NCBI GenBank assembly: GCA_017938435.1
Contig: JAGBBO010000037.1
Coordinates: 1 to 64,000 of the forward strand
Source: Alphaproteobacteria bacterium
GTDB taxonomy: Bacteria > Pseudomonadota > Alphaproteobacteria > Rs-D84 > CACZYB01
DNA: 64,000 nt
Direction of reading: 5' to 3'
The notes beneath the pieces are model-generated. The model did not search any database and was not told where the DNA came from. It saw only the letters and a list, made by a program, of their open reading frames with translations. Both the position numbers and the translations under genes were made by a program. Position 1 is the first letter of the stretch. Each line of letters opens with the position of its first letter. Positions 41,549 to 50,804 of this stretch are shown one piece after another.

Positions 41549-42430
41549 CTATATATTATTTAATTTTGTGGTTATATTGTTAAGTTCAGACAAATCATTA
41601 AACTTTATAACAATTTCACCTTTTTTACCTTTAAGTTTGATATCAACTTTTGCTTTCAAAGTATCAGAAAGATTTTCTTTCAATGAAATTAACTCAGCAG
41701 TAAGTTCATTTTCTTCTTCCGTAGCAATTCTTACTTTTTTTGCAGGCTGAACTATATCTTCTGCTTGTTTTACAGTCATATCACCTTTAAGTATTGATTT
41801 TGCAACTTTCAAAGGATTTTCTTTTCCTACCAAAGTTCTTGCAATACTGTATGATAAATCGCCATTATTAACCATATCTTGAACTTCTTCTGGTAAAGAA
41901 AGAAGTCGTAAAACATTTGCAATATATGAACGACTTTTATTTATTATTTTAGCAATATCCTCTTGTGTATAATCAAAAGTATTCATAAGTTTTTTATAGC
42001 CAGTTGCTTCTTCAATAGGAGAAAGATTTTCCCTTTGTAAATTTTCAATTAAACCTATTTCAAAAGTTTCTTTATCTGATAAATCTTTGATTATAGCTGG
42101 GATTTCAGTAATTCCAGCGAAATTTGCAGCACGCCATCTTCTTTCACCTGCTATAATTTCAAACATATTTGATTGGTTTTTAATAGGTCTAACTAAAATA
42201 GGTTGTAAAACACCATTTTTTTCAATAGAAGAAGCTAATTCTTTTAATTGCTCTTCTTTAAATTTTTTTCTTGGCTGATCTTTATTTGGTATTATATTTC
42301 CAATAGAAATATATTTTATATCACCCTGCTCTGCATTTTCATCAACTGTATTTTTAAAAACAGGAACTTCTACTTGTTTATTTTCAAAAAAAGTTGATAA
42401 ACCTTTACCTAATCTTGATTCTACTTTCAT
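41549..42430 (-). CDS. parB: Chromosome partitioning protein ParB
   Basis: This 293-residue protein has the ParB/Spo0J N-domain 'PNKDQPRKKFKEEQLKELAS', the CTP-binding 'EIIAGERRWRAANFAGI' and 'IGLIENLQRENLSPIEEATG', then a helix-turn-helix 'YTQEDIAKIINKSRSYIANV' and a C-terminal dimer region. It loads on parS and spreads as a CTP-dependent clamp; in Alphaproteobacteria it also recruits MipZ. A perfect parS lies ~1 kb away at 43423. It follows parA by 12 bp. Confidence 0.96.
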   Translation of the reverse strand: MKVESRLGKGLSTFFENKQVEVPVFKNTVDENAEQGDIKYISIGNIIPNKDQPRKKFKEEQLKELASSIEKNGVLQPILVRPIKNQSNMFEIIAGERRWRAANFAGITEIPAIIKDLSDKETFEIGLIENLQRENLSPIEEATGYKKLMNTFDYTQEDIAKIINKSRSYIANVLRLLSLPEEVQDMVNNGDLSYSIARTLVGKENPLKVAKSILKGDMTVKQAEDIVQPAKKVRIATEEENELTAELISLKENLSDTLKAKVDIKLKGKKGEIVIKFNDLSELNNITTKLNNI

Positions 42431-42442
42431 TTTTACCCCTTT

Positions 42443-43252
42443 TTATGCTACTTTTTTTAGATTTTTTTCTTCATTTTTTGTTAAAAATTCAGCTGCTAAA
42501 TTTATATATGCTTGACTTCCCATACAATCTAAATCATATAAAATAACAGGTTTTCCATGTGATGGAGCTTCTGAAATTCTTACGTTTCTTGGTATAATTG
42601 TTTTGAAAACAAGTTCACCAAAACAACTTCTAACATCTTTTTCAACAAGTTCAGAAAGTTTATTTCTTCTATCATACATAGTAAGTAAAACACCTTCAAT
42701 TTCCAGTTCTTTATTAAAATTTTGTTGAACTAATTGTATAGTATTCATAAGATGGCTTACACCTTCCAATGCAAAAAATTCACATTGTAAAGGTATCATT
42801 ACTGAATCCGAAGTACATAATGAATTAAGTGTTAAAAAACCAAGTGCTGGTGGACAATCTATTAAAATATAATCATATTTTGATAAAAATTGATTTTTTT
42901 CAAACAAAGATCTTAATTTCAAAGTTTTCTCTTCCATATTAGCTAAATCTATTTCTGCAGCAGAAAGATCAATAGAAGCTGGAATTACATCTAAATTTTT
43001 TATTTTTGTTTGTTTTATTACTTCATTAAAACTATTTTTTTCAAAAAGAAGAGTGTATATATCTTGACTTCTTTCATTTTGTTCAATTCCAAGACCTGTA
43101 CTTGCATTTCCTTGAGGATCAAAGTCTATAACTAAAACTTTTTTATCTATAGTTGCAAGTGCAGTTGCTAAATTTATAGCAGTTGTCGTTTTTCCAACCC
43201 CGCCCTTTTGATTGGTTATTGAAATTATTTTTGTATTTTGAAATATACTCAT
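42443..43252 (-). CDS. parA: Chromosome partitioning ATPase ParA (Soj)
   Basis: This 269-residue protein has the deviant Walker A 'NQKGGVGKTTTAINLATALA' (about residues 14-33), 'VLVIDFDPQGNASTGLGI' and 'YDYILIDCPPALGFLTLNSL'. It forms the DNA-bound ATPase gradient that moves ParB-parS complexes. Context rsmG-[parS]-parA-parB is the classic origin-proximal order. It has no N-terminal helix-turn-helix, as expected for chromosomal ParA. Confidence 0.96.
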   Translation of the reverse strand: MSIFQNTKIISITNQKGGVGKTTTAINLATALATIDKKVLVIDFDPQGNASTGLGIEQNERSQDIYTLLFEKNSFNEVIKQTKIKNLDVIPASIDLSAAEIDLANMEEKTLKLRSLFEKNQFLSKYDYILIDCPPALGFLTLNSLCTSDSVMIPLQCEFFALEGVSHLMNTIQLVQQNFNKELEIEGVLLTMYDRRNKLSELVEKDVRSCFGELVFKTIIPRNVRISEAPSHGKPVILYDLDCMGSQAYINLAAEFLTKNEEKNLKKVA

Positions 43253-43422
43253 ATTTCCTCCTAATAATTTTTTCTATATTTTAAATATAAGTTTTTTTAG
43301 AATCTATTGCAAGAAATATTTTACTTTTTATTTTTAAATATTTAAAAATTTATAAAAAATCTATAAAATATTGAAAATTTTTAAAAATTAACTTATTGAT
43401 TTTACTTAAAAATAGTTAAAAT

Positions 43423-43438
43423 TGTTTCACGTGAAACA
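43423..43438. promoter_or_regulatory. parS centromere site (perfect 16-bp palindrome)
   Basis: TGTTTCACGTGAAACA is identical to the consensus parS bound by chromosomal ParB/Spo0J. It lies in the 220-bp gap between rsmG and parA. Confidence 0.95.
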
Positions 43439-43472
43439 TTTTTATTGAAAAATAAAATTTTTGTATAAAAGT

Positions 43473-44030
43473 TTATTTTTTAGAAATATTTGAAATTTTT
43501 ATGATAAAACCATTTTGTTTTTTAAATAAATCATAATCAAAATTCCAGTCATTTTTTGATTCAATAATTTCTTTATTTATATTTTCACCTTTAAGAAGAT
43601 ACATTTCTGTTTTATCATAAATTATATTTTCACAAAGATTTAAAAATTTATCTAGTGGAGCAAATGCTCGTCCTATTATTGTATCAGCTTTTAAATTTAT
43701 ATTTTCAACTCTATCATTTATAATTTTACAATCTAGATTATATTCTTTTTTTATTTCATTAAGAAAAAAACATTTTCTTTCATCTGATTCAATAAAAGTT
43801 ATATTTTTAATTCCAGCTACACTTAAAACCATACCTGGAAAACCTCCACCACTTCCTATATCGAATATGTTATTTTTATCCTTTATATAATTATAAAGAT
43901 TAAGACTATCTTTAAAATGTCTTTCCCAAACACAAGGGATTGTTTTTGGACTAATAAGATTTATGGCTTTTTGCCATTTTAAAAGAATTTTTATATAATT
44001 TTCAAAATTTTCTTTTTTAAATTCAGTCAT
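43473..44030 (-). CDS. rsmG: 16S rRNA (guanine-N7) methyltransferase RsmG
   Basis: This 185-residue SAM-dependent enzyme methylates G527 of 16S rRNA. It shows 'WQKAINLISPKTIPCVWERH' and 'KDSLNLYNYIKDKNNIFDIG', the SAM motif 'IGSGGGFPGMVLSVAG' and 'FIESDERKCFFLNEI'. It is somewhat shorter at the C-terminus than E. coli RsmG (207). It lies upstream of parA across the parS gap, the standard order. Confidence 0.94.
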   Translation of the reverse strand: MTEFKKENFENYIKILLKWQKAINLISPKTIPCVWERHFKDSLNLYNYIKDKNNIFDIGSGGGFPGMVLSVAGIKNITFIESDERKCFFLNEIKKEYNLDCKIINDRVENINLKADTIIGRAFAPLDKFLNLCENIIYDKTEMYLLKGENINKEIIESKNDWNFDYDLFKKQNGFIIKISNISKK

Positions 44031-44061
44031 TTTTTTTATGCTTTTTTTTAAACCTTTTTTG

Positions 44062-44070
44062 TGGTATAAT
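44062..44070 (+). promoter_or_regulatory. Extended -10 promoter of the TPR gene
   Basis: TGG-TATAAT (TATAAT 44065-44070) preceded by a T-run instead of a clear -35 box, ~34 bp before the start codon at 44104. Confidence 0.55.
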
Positions 44071-44103
44071 ACATATTATATATAATAGAGGGATATAATA
44101 AAA

Positions 44104-45828
44104 ATGCAAAATAAAAAAGTACAAAATATTTTTTCTTTAGTTTTTGTGTCGGGTTTTATTTGTTTTTTATCTATGAGTAATATTTTTGAAAACTCAAAAA
44201 ATACTGTAAAAACAATAAAATATAAAAAAATAGAGAATTTATCAGAAAATAAGTATGGTCTTTTTTTATCAAGTTTACATGCTGATATTGTTGGTGATTT
44301 TCCAACATTATCATCAAATTATTTTGAAGCAGTTAAGCAAAATAATAGTGATTTTTTAGGTAAGCAATTAGTTTTGAAATCTATATCTGGTAATAAAAAA
44401 GATAATTTGACTTTTGCATTAAAAGAGTATGAAAAAAATAAGGAAAATATTATCCCTGTGATGTATCTTGCAAATGATTATTTTATAAAAGGTAATTATA
44501 AAAAAGCATATAGTCTTTATAGTAATATGAAAAAAAAGTCAGATACATTTATTATAAAACTTTTACGTTCGTGGGTTTTAATTGCTGATAAAAAATATGA
44601 TGATGCACTTGATCTTCTTGAAACAGAAATTGATAATCCTGCATTTCGAAAATATGTTTTAATGCACCTTGGTGCACAGGCTGAAATTGCAAATGATGAT
44701 GAATATGCTGATGAACTTTACACCGAAGTTTTAGAAAATGAAAAAGCAAATATTTTTGATATTGAAAATATTACAGCTTTTTACTTAAGAAAAAATGATA
44801 GAAAAAAAGCTATTGAAGTTTTAAAAAAATATTATGAAAAAACGCCGGATTCAATATCTGTTTTATCTTTATTAAGTAAAGTTAAAAAGAATACATATAA
44901 ACCAGTTTCTGTTGATACAGCAAAAAAAGGTATGGCAAAAGCATTATTTGATTTATCTTTTATTTTAAGTTCTGTATTTACATCAAGTCAGGATTTACAT
45001 TTAATGTATCTTTATATGATAAATGATTTATGGCCGGATTTTTATATGGCAAATATTGTTCAAGCTGAAATTTATAAAAAATATAATAATACACAAATGG
45101 TTTATAAATATTTAGATAGTATTCCTGAAAATCATTATTTATATCTTATTTCAAAAATAAATAAAATATTTTATGACTTTTCATCTTTGAAAAAAGAAAA
45201 AGAATCACTGGAATCTATCAAAAATCTTATTGAAAAATATCCTACTTATACACATCTTTATATTAAACTTGGCCACTATTATCATGATATTAAAAATTAT
45301 CAAAATGCATTAGATAATTATTTAAAAGCATTATCTTTAACTGAAAATAAAATGTTGCAATCAAATTTATACTATCTTTGTGCTCAAATTTATGATGAAA
45401 TGAAAAATTTAGAAAAGGCTAGGGTAAATTTTGAAAAATCTTATGGTTTAGGGAATAGGGCGCCTGACTTTTTAAATTATTATGGTTATTTTCTTATTTC
45501 AAACGATTTAGATTTGGATAATGGTGTTTTGATGGTTGCAAGTGCAGTAACAAAAGAACCATCTAATTCTTATTATCTTGATAGTTATGGTTGGGCATTA
45601 TTTAAGTTAGGTGATTTTGATAAGGCAATTACCGTTTTACAATTTGCAAAAAGTTTACAACCTAAAAATCCTGTTATTGCAGATCATTTAGGTGATGTTT
45701 ATTGGAATTTGAATCGTAAAAGAGAAGCTGTTTTTGAGTGGAAAAAAGCGTTAAGTTTAAAAGATTTTCCTAACCAAGAACCGGTTAATTTTAATAAAAT
45801 TGAATATAAAATAAATTATGGATTGTAA
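44104..45828 (+). CDS. Membrane-anchored or secreted TPR-repeat protein
   Basis: This 574-residue protein starts with a hydrophobic signal/anchor 'IFSLVFVSGFICFLSMSNIF' and then consists of tetratricopeptide repeats, e.g. 'YFIKGNYKKAYSLYSNMKKK', 'YHDIKNYQNALDNYLKALSL' and 'GWALFKLGDFDKAITVLQFA', closing with 'DHLGDVYWNLNRKREAVFEW'. This resembles alphaproteobacterial TPR proteins of the cell envelope with no assigned partner. The last repeats are the best preserved. It has an extended -10 promoter and a GAGGGAT ribosome site and is not in an operon. It ends 1 bp from the convergent helicase gene. Confidence 0.8.
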   Translation: MQNKKVQNIFSLVFVSGFICFLSMSNIFENSKNTVKTIKYKKIENLSENKYGLFLSSLHADIVGDFPTLSSNYFEAVKQNNSDFLGKQLVLKSISGNKKDNLTFALKEYEKNKENIIPVMYLANDYFIKGNYKKAYSLYSNMKKKSDTFIIKLLRSWVLIADKKYDDALDLLETEIDNPAFRKYVLMHLGAQAEIANDDEYADELYTEVLENEKANIFDIENITAFYLRKNDRKKAIEVLKKYYEKTPDSISVLSLLSKVKKNTYKPVSVDTAKKGMAKALFDLSFILSSVFTSSQDLHLMYLYMINDLWPDFYMANIVQAEIYKKYNNTQMVYKYLDSIPENHYLYLISKINKIFYDFSSLKKEKESLESIKNLIEKYPTYTHLYIKLGHYYHDIKNYQNALDNYLKALSLTENKMLQSNLYYLCAQIYDEMKNLEKARVNFEKSYGLGNRAPDFLNYYGYFLISNDLDLDNGVLMVASAVTKEPSNSYYLDSYGWALFKLGDFDKAITVLQFAKSLQPKNPVIADHLGDVYWNLNRKREAVFEWKKALSLKDFPNQEPVNFNKIEYKINYGL

Positions 45829-45829
45829 T

Positions 45830-47839
45830 TTATTTATAATTATAAGCATCAGAAAAACTTGTATGTTCAATATCTTCTATTGGTAATTCCTGTAGAAATA
45901 TAGAAGGTATGTTTTGTTGCCATTGTCCAAAAACTAATCTGCTTCCTGCATAATATATTTCCACAATTTTTTTTGCCCTTGTTATTCCAACATACGCAAG
46001 TCGTCTTTCTTCTTCAACGGAACTTCCTAATTGATCACCCATAGATTTTTCATTCGGAAATATTCCCATTTCCCAACCAGGTAAAAATACAATATCAAAT
46101 TCCAAACCCTTTGCTGCATGAAGAGTCATCAATGAAACATATTCAGTATTTTCTATGGTTGCTTGATTACTTTCTGTAAATAAAGTTATATATTCCAAAA
46201 ATTCAGGTATAGATTCAAAGTCGGATTTTATTATACCCATCAATTCCATTATATTTTGAACTTTTGTTTCTGCTTCTACTTTTTTTGAGTTTTGCCACAT
46301 TTCAAAATAACCGGATTCATGTATTATATGTTCCACAAGTTGTGCTTGGTCCATAACTTTATTTGTTTCAAAAAGATTATCACTTTTTCCACTATAAATC
46401 ATTCTCCATTTATAAAAATCATCTATAAATTTTTGAAGATTTAAACTGGCTTTTCCTGTTATTTGTTTTGATTTTAACATACGATCGGTTGCTTCGAACA
46501 ATGAAACTTTGTTAATTCTCGCATATTCAGATATAGCCTGTAGTGTTCTTTCGCCAACACCTCTTTTTGGAACATTTATTATTCTTTCAAAGGAAAGGTT
46601 ATCTTGTGGATAAATAAGAAGTCTTAGATATGCGATTATATCCTTTATTTCTTGTCTTTCATAGAATCTTAATCCACCAACAATTTTATATGGAATTCCT
46701 GCCCTTATCAATTTTTCTTCAAAAAGACGGGTTTGATAACCGGCACGAACTAAAATAGCCATTTCAGATAAAGAATAATTATGTCTTTGGTAATATTCTA
46801 TTTCATCAACTATTTCTAATGCTTCTTCTTCACCATTCCAAACACCATGAACCTGTATTTTTTTACTATCAGGATCTGCAAGCATAGCAGAACAAGGTTT
46901 AAGTTCTTTTCCAAGTCTATCTTTATTTCTTGAAATTAAACATGACGCAGCCCTAAGAATATGTGGAGTAGAACGATAATTTGTTTCAAGCCTTATGATT
47001 GTTGCATTATCAAAATCTTTTTCAAATCTTAAAATATTTTCAATTTCAGCACCACGCCATGAATAAATAGATTGATCATCATCACCAACACAACAAATAT
47101 TATGATGAAAGTCAGAAAGTAATTTTAAAAGTTTATATTGAACGGCATTTGTATCTTGATACTCGTCAACAAGAATATATTTAAATTTTTGTTGAAATTC
47201 TTGTAAAATAACCGGATTCTTTTCGAAAATCATAAGTGGATATAGTAATAAATCACCAAAATCCACAGCGTTTAACTCCTTTAATTTTTCTTGATATACG
47301 CGATAAACTTCCAAAAGTCGGCCATTTATTGTATCAACATCAATCATTTTGATATTTTCATCATCAAAATAATATCCCTTATCTTTTAATCTTGCGATAT
47401 TGTCTAATACAATGGCAGGCGACCATTTTTTTGTATCAATTCTAAGTTCTTCTTCCATTACCTTTTTAATCAATACTTTTTGGTCATTTTCATCATAAAT
47501 AATAAAGTTAGGTTTAAGTCCTACTAATGCAGTGTATCTTTTTAAAATTTTAAGTCCAATAGAATGAAAAGTTCCAATCCATAAACTTTCAGCACCATCA
47601 CCAATGATATTTTTAATACGGCTTTTCATTTCATTTGCAGCTTTATTTGTAAAGGTGACTGCTAAAATTTGCCATGGTAAAGCCAGTTGTTTTGAAATAA
47701 TATATGCAATTCGTGATGTTAAAACCCTTGTTTTTCCAGTTCCAGCACCAGACAAAACTAATAATGGACCTTCTGTTGTTTCAACAGCAGTCCTTTGTTC
47801 AGGGTTAAGTTTATTAAGCCATTCTGGAACTATATTCAT
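45830..47839 (-). CDS. UvrD/PcrA-family SF1 DNA helicase
   Basis: This 669-residue 3'-5' helicase has all SF1A motifs: Q-motif 'LNKLNPEQRTAVETTEGPLL', Walker A 'GAGTGKTRVLTSR', 'FTNKAANEMKSRI', 'ILVDEYQDTNAVQ', 'VGDDDQSIYSWRGAE', 'LETNYRSTPHIL' and 'MTLHAAKGLEFDIVFLPG'. UvrD acts in nucleotide-excision and mismatch repair, and PcrA in replication. The protein is about 50-80 residues shorter than typical UvrD/PcrA because the basic C-terminal tail is absent; it ends soon after motif VI. The identity (uvrD, pcrA or rep) is best left open. Confidence 0.9.
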   Translation of the reverse strand: MNIVPEWLNKLNPEQRTAVETTEGPLLVLSGAGTGKTRVLTSRIAYIISKQLALPWQILAVTFTNKAANEMKSRIKNIIGDGAESLWIGTFHSIGLKILKRYTALVGLKPNFIIYDENDQKVLIKKVMEEELRIDTKKWSPAIVLDNIARLKDKGYYFDDENIKMIDVDTINGRLLEVYRVYQEKLKELNAVDFGDLLLYPLMIFEKNPVILQEFQQKFKYILVDEYQDTNAVQYKLLKLLSDFHHNICCVGDDDQSIYSWRGAEIENILRFEKDFDNATIIRLETNYRSTPHILRAASCLISRNKDRLGKELKPCSAMLADPDSKKIQVHGVWNGEEEALEIVDEIEYYQRHNYSLSEMAILVRAGYQTRLFEEKLIRAGIPYKIVGGLRFYERQEIKDIIAYLRLLIYPQDNLSFERIINVPKRGVGERTLQAISEYARINKVSLFEATDRMLKSKQITGKASLNLQKFIDDFYKWRMIYSGKSDNLFETNKVMDQAQLVEHIIHESGYFEMWQNSKKVEAETKVQNIMELMGIIKSDFESIPEFLEYITLFTESNQATIENTEYVSLMTLHAAKGLEFDIVFLPGWEMGIFPNEKSMGDQLGSSVEEERRLAYVGITRAKKIVEIYYAGSRLVFGQWQQNIPSIFLQELPIEDIEHTSFSDAYNYK

Positions 47840-47911
47840 AATAAAATCTTCTTTTACTTTGTTTTACATCTGTTCTATTATATAAAAAATAGTAAAATTT
47901 TCAATAGAAAA

Positions 47912-47940
47912 ATAAAAGCATAGTTTTTACTATGCTTTAT
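47912..47940 (-). terminator. Terminator overlapping the 3' end of plsC
   Basis: AAAGCATAGT (47915-47924) pairs with ACTATGCTTT (47929-47938). On the minus strand it is followed by TTATTTTT. The plsC stop codon (47930-47932) lies in the stem. Confidence 0.75.
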
Positions 47941-48715
47941 TTAATATCTCTTTAAATCCTTTATTTGATATTTCATAACAGTATTTAGCCAGTTCTTTTC
48001 TGTCTTTAAATTTTGTAATATCAACAGGGTTATGAACTATTACTTCCATAGTAAATGGTGTATGTTTCAATACATTAAATAAATGTTCACCCAAAGTTTG
48101 TTCTTTTATATACCATGCGTAATTATGTCTTTCTTCATCAGAAAGTTTTTTCTTTCCTTCATAGACATAAGCAATAGATATTGGTTGAACCATTATTGGA
48201 TTATCTATTTTTTTACCGAATTGATTTTCAAACATAGCAAACAAAGAACTTTTAAAATGAAGAACTTCATTTCCATCAGTTGATGTTCCTTCTGGAAAAA
48301 CAACTACTGGAATTTTTCGTTTTTCCAGTTCTTTTTCCATAAAATCAACTTCTTTCATTGCTTTCATTTTGTTTCTAGAAATATATACAGTGTTTCCAAA
48401 TGTTGCAAGCAAACCAAAAATAGGCCACTTTTTAACATCTTCCTTTGAAATAAAGTTTACAAGAAATTTTGAACCTAATCCAAAAATATCAAGGTATGAT
48501 GCATGGTTTGATACAATAAGGGTATTTCCTTTTTTTTCTATTTTACCTTTTATAACCCTCGTTTTCATACCAATTATAAAACAGAAAATCTTGAAACAAG
48601 CCCTATTATAATAAGGAGCAAGAGGTGTTTTATATACAACAATCAATAATGGAATTACTAAAAATAAAAGCAAAACAAAAGATACTATTCTTAAATAGGC
48701 AATAATAGCTTTCAT
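47930..48715 (-). CDS. plsC: 1-acyl-sn-glycerol-3-phosphate acyltransferase
   Basis: This 261-residue membrane enzyme converts lysophosphatidate to phosphatidate. It has an N-terminal membrane helix 'VSFVLLLFLVIPLLIVVY', the HX4D motif 'VSNHASYLDIFGLG', 'NTVYISRNK', and 'VVFPEGTSTDGNEVLHFKSS', the FPEGT block. The adjoining genes (secB just upstream on the same strand, 13 bp; cdsA nearby on the other) fit envelope biogenesis; CdsA uses its product. Confidence 0.9.
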   Translation of the reverse strand: MKAIIAYLRIVSFVLLLFLVIPLLIVVYKTPLAPYYNRACFKIFCFIIGMKTRVIKGKIEKKGNTLIVSNHASYLDIFGLGSKFLVNFISKEDVKKWPIFGLLATFGNTVYISRNKMKAMKEVDFMEKELEKRKIPVVVFPEGTSTDGNEVLHFKSSLFAMFENQFGKKIDNPIMVQPISIAYVYEGKKKLSDEERHNYAWYIKEQTLGEHLFNVLKHTPFTMEVIVHNPVDITKFKDRKELAKYCYEISNKGFKEILNKA

Positions 48716-48728
48716 AATTTATTCCTTT

Positions 48729-49196
48729 TTATTCCTTATTTGCAGGAGCAGTATTTTGTGTATTCACAGCTTGTTTTACTTCAACCTTTGAAAAATCAAC
48801 AGGAGCAAGAATAAATGGAGGGAAACCACTTTCTCTTGTAAGGTCAGCAACTATACTACGAGCGAAAGGAAATAAATATGCTGGTACTTGTTTAAGTAAT
48901 ATATTTGTATTTTCTTCATTATTATTTTCAGCATTAAGTGCAACCATAGAGCTGTATGAAAGTTCAATAAAGTATAAAATTCCTTCTTTTATTGAATTTT
49001 TAACAGTTAAATGAATATTTACTTCAAAAAGATGTTCCCCAGCAGGAGCAGATTTTATATCGAATCCAACTTCTGCATTTGGTTTTTCCTCTATCTTTTC
49101 GAAAAAGATTCTTGGTGAATTTGGTGCTTCAAAAGATAAATCTTTTACAAATTGGTTTAAAATTTCAAATTTTTTAATGTTTGTATTTTCTGTCAT
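48729..49196 (-). CDS. secB: Protein-export chaperone SecB
   Basis: This 155-residue cytosolic chaperone keeps preproteins unfolded for SecA. Matching segments are 'VKDLSFEAPNSPRIFFEKIE', 'VGFDIKSAPAGEHLFEVNI', 'LLKQVPAYLFPFARSIVADL' and 'TRESGFPPFILAPVDF', the latter being the family signature. The start at 49196 has GAGG 9 nt upstream and matches typical SecB N-termini; the longer frame (49232) crosses the promoter region. It is divergent from the Tim44-like gene, the usual alphaproteobacterial arrangement. Confidence 0.95.
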   Translation of the reverse strand: MTENTNIKKFEILNQFVKDLSFEAPNSPRIFFEKIEEKPNAEVGFDIKSAPAGEHLFEVNIHLTVKNSIKEGILYFIELSYSSMVALNAENNNEENTNILLKQVPAYLFPFARSIVADLTRESGFPPFILAPVDFSKVEVKQAVNTQNTAPANKE

Positions 49197-49289
49197 TTTA
49201 ATTTTCCTCTTTAAATTTGATTTTTTATACATTATATATTATATATAATATGTAACAAAAACAAGAAAATTTTTAAAGTGGATATTATT

Positions 49290-49946
49290 ATGAGTCAGAT
49301 AAGTTATTATGATGTGATAGTTTTAGTTTTGTTTACAATAGTTTCTTTTTCAATATATAAAATGTTGAAACCTGAAAATGTTGAAGAAAATGCAAACCCA
49401 TTTGCAAAAAAAACTATAAAAGCATCTAAAATGGTTAAACTTTTCAAAAATAAAAAAGCATTACAAAATTTTGTTTTTGAAACCCTTAAAAATGAAAGTT
49501 TAGATATAAAAGTTCAAAAATTATCAAAACTTGATAAAACCTTTGAACCACAATCTTTTATGTCTTGGGCAAGGGATAATTTTGAATATATATTCAAATC
49601 TTTTTATTCTAATCATAACGAAAAACTTAAATTAAAACTTTCTAATGATGTATATAAAGAATTTGAAAAATTTAATAACGAACTTTCTTCTAAAAAACAA
49701 TCTATTAACGCAGAAATTGTTCGTTTTAAAACTATTATGATAAAGGATGTTAATTTATTTAAAAAACAGGCCAATGTAACAGTTGAATTTGTGACTGAAC
49801 AAACTGCTGTTGTTAAAGATTCGACTGGAAAAATCTTAAAGGGAGATGATAATCAAATAGAAACAATAACTGATATTTGGTGTTTTTCAAAAGATTTTTC
49901 ATTAAAAAATCCGGCATGGATTTTAACTAAAACAATAGAAGCATAA
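49290..49946 (+). CDS. Tim44-like domain protein (TimA-type)
   Basis: This 218-residue protein has one N-terminal membrane helix 'YYDVIVLVLFTIVSFSIYKM' and a C-terminal Tim44-like domain: 'ESLDIKVQKLSKLDKTFEPQ', 'SFMSWARDNFEYIFKSFYS' and 'TDIWCFSKDFSLKNPAWILT'. Alphaproteobacterial relatives of mitochondrial Tim44 are membrane-bound and placed next to secB, as here. I use ATG 49290 rather than GTG 49278, though the ribosome site is weak for both. A small membrane protein gene follows after 14 bp. Confidence 0.85.
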   Translation: MSQISYYDVIVLVLFTIVSFSIYKMLKPENVEENANPFAKKTIKASKMVKLFKNKKALQNFVFETLKNESLDIKVQKLSKLDKTFEPQSFMSWARDNFEYIFKSFYSNHNEKLKLKLSNDVYKEFEKFNNELSSKKQSINAEIVRFKTIMIKDVNLFKKQANVTVEFVTEQTAVVKDSTGKILKGDDNQIETITDIWCFSKDFSLKNPAWILTKTIEA

Positions 49947-49960
49947 AAAGGTAGGGTATT

Positions 49961-50143
49961 ATGTTATTTGAAAAGAAAATTACACTTGGAAGTTCACGAA
50001 GAAAACAATCTTTTTCAAAAAAGAAAATTTTTGGTTTGATTCTTTTTATAGTAATAGTATTTCTTTCTATTTGGCAAATGCCATTAAAACAAACAGAAGT
50101 ATCTGAAAATATTGCATTACCAAAGCCAATAGAAATAAAATAA
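49961..50143 (+). CDS. Small single-pass membrane protein
   Basis: A 60-residue protein: a basic cytoplasmic N-terminus 'SSRRKQSFSKKK', one membrane helix 'IFGLILFIVIVFLSIWQMPL' (about residues 24-43) and a short periplasmic tail. It has a GGTAGGG-like ribosome site and lies 14 bp after the Tim44-like gene, so it is likely co-expressed. Not recognised; a bitopic companion of that protein is possible. Confidence 0.65.
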   Translation: MLFEKKITLGSSRRKQSFSKKKIFGLILFIVIVFLSIWQMPLKQTEVSENIALPKPIEIK

Positions 50144-50221
50144 TTTATCTTTTTTTTCTATTTACATTATTGTTTTCCTATGGTAAATTTTTAACATATT
50201 AACTCCAAAAGGAAAATAAAA

Positions 50222-50791
50222 ATGGCATATACAAATTTTTCAGAATTAAAAACAGAATTGTCTGTTAAAATGACAAAGGCTGTTGATGTTTTAAAACGCG
50301 ATTTATCAGGTCTTCGCACTGGTCGTGCGTCTGTTAATCTTCTTGATAATATTATGGTTATGGCTTATGGCGCACCAACACCAATAAACCAAGTTGCAAG
50401 TATTTCTACACCAGAAGCAAGACTTATTTGTGTATCTGTATGGGATAAATCTTTGGCATCAGCTGTTGAAAAGGCAATTCGTGATTCAGATTTGGGTTTA
50501 AATCCTGCATCTGATGGAACATTGGTTCGTATTCCAATACCTGCACTTACCGAAGAAAGAAGAAAGGAACTTTCAAAGATTGCAAGTGGTTATACCGAAC
50601 AAACAAAAGTTTCAATTCGTAATGTTCGTCGTGATGGTATGGAAGCTGTTAAATCTATGGAAAAAGAAAAACTTATTTCCGAAGATGATAGAAAATCATA
50701 CGAAGATGAAATTCAAAAATTAACTGATTCTACTGTTGCAGAAGCAGAAAAACTTTTCGAAGAAAAACAAAAAGATATTATGACTATATAG
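50222..50791 (+). CDS. frr: Ribosome recycling factor
   Basis: At 189 residues this is a normal-length RRF, which splits the post-termination ribosome with EF-G. It shows 'LKRDLSGLRTGRASVNLLDN', 'PINQVASISTPEARLICVSV', 'IRIPIPALTEERRKELSKIA' and a C-terminal helix. First gene of the frr-uppS-cdsA operon, a standard proteobacterial order (pyrH and tsf, often ahead of it, are not here). Confidence 0.96.
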   Translation: MAYTNFSELKTELSVKMTKAVDVLKRDLSGLRTGRASVNLLDNIMVMAYGAPTPINQVASISTPEARLICVSVWDKSLASAVEKAIRDSDLGLNPASDGTLVRIPIPALTEERRKELSKIASGYTEQTKVSIRNVRRDGMEAVKSMEKEKLISEDDRKSYEDEIQKLTDSTVAEAEKLFEEKQKDIMTI

Positions 50792-50804
50792 TTGGAGGTT
50801 TTTT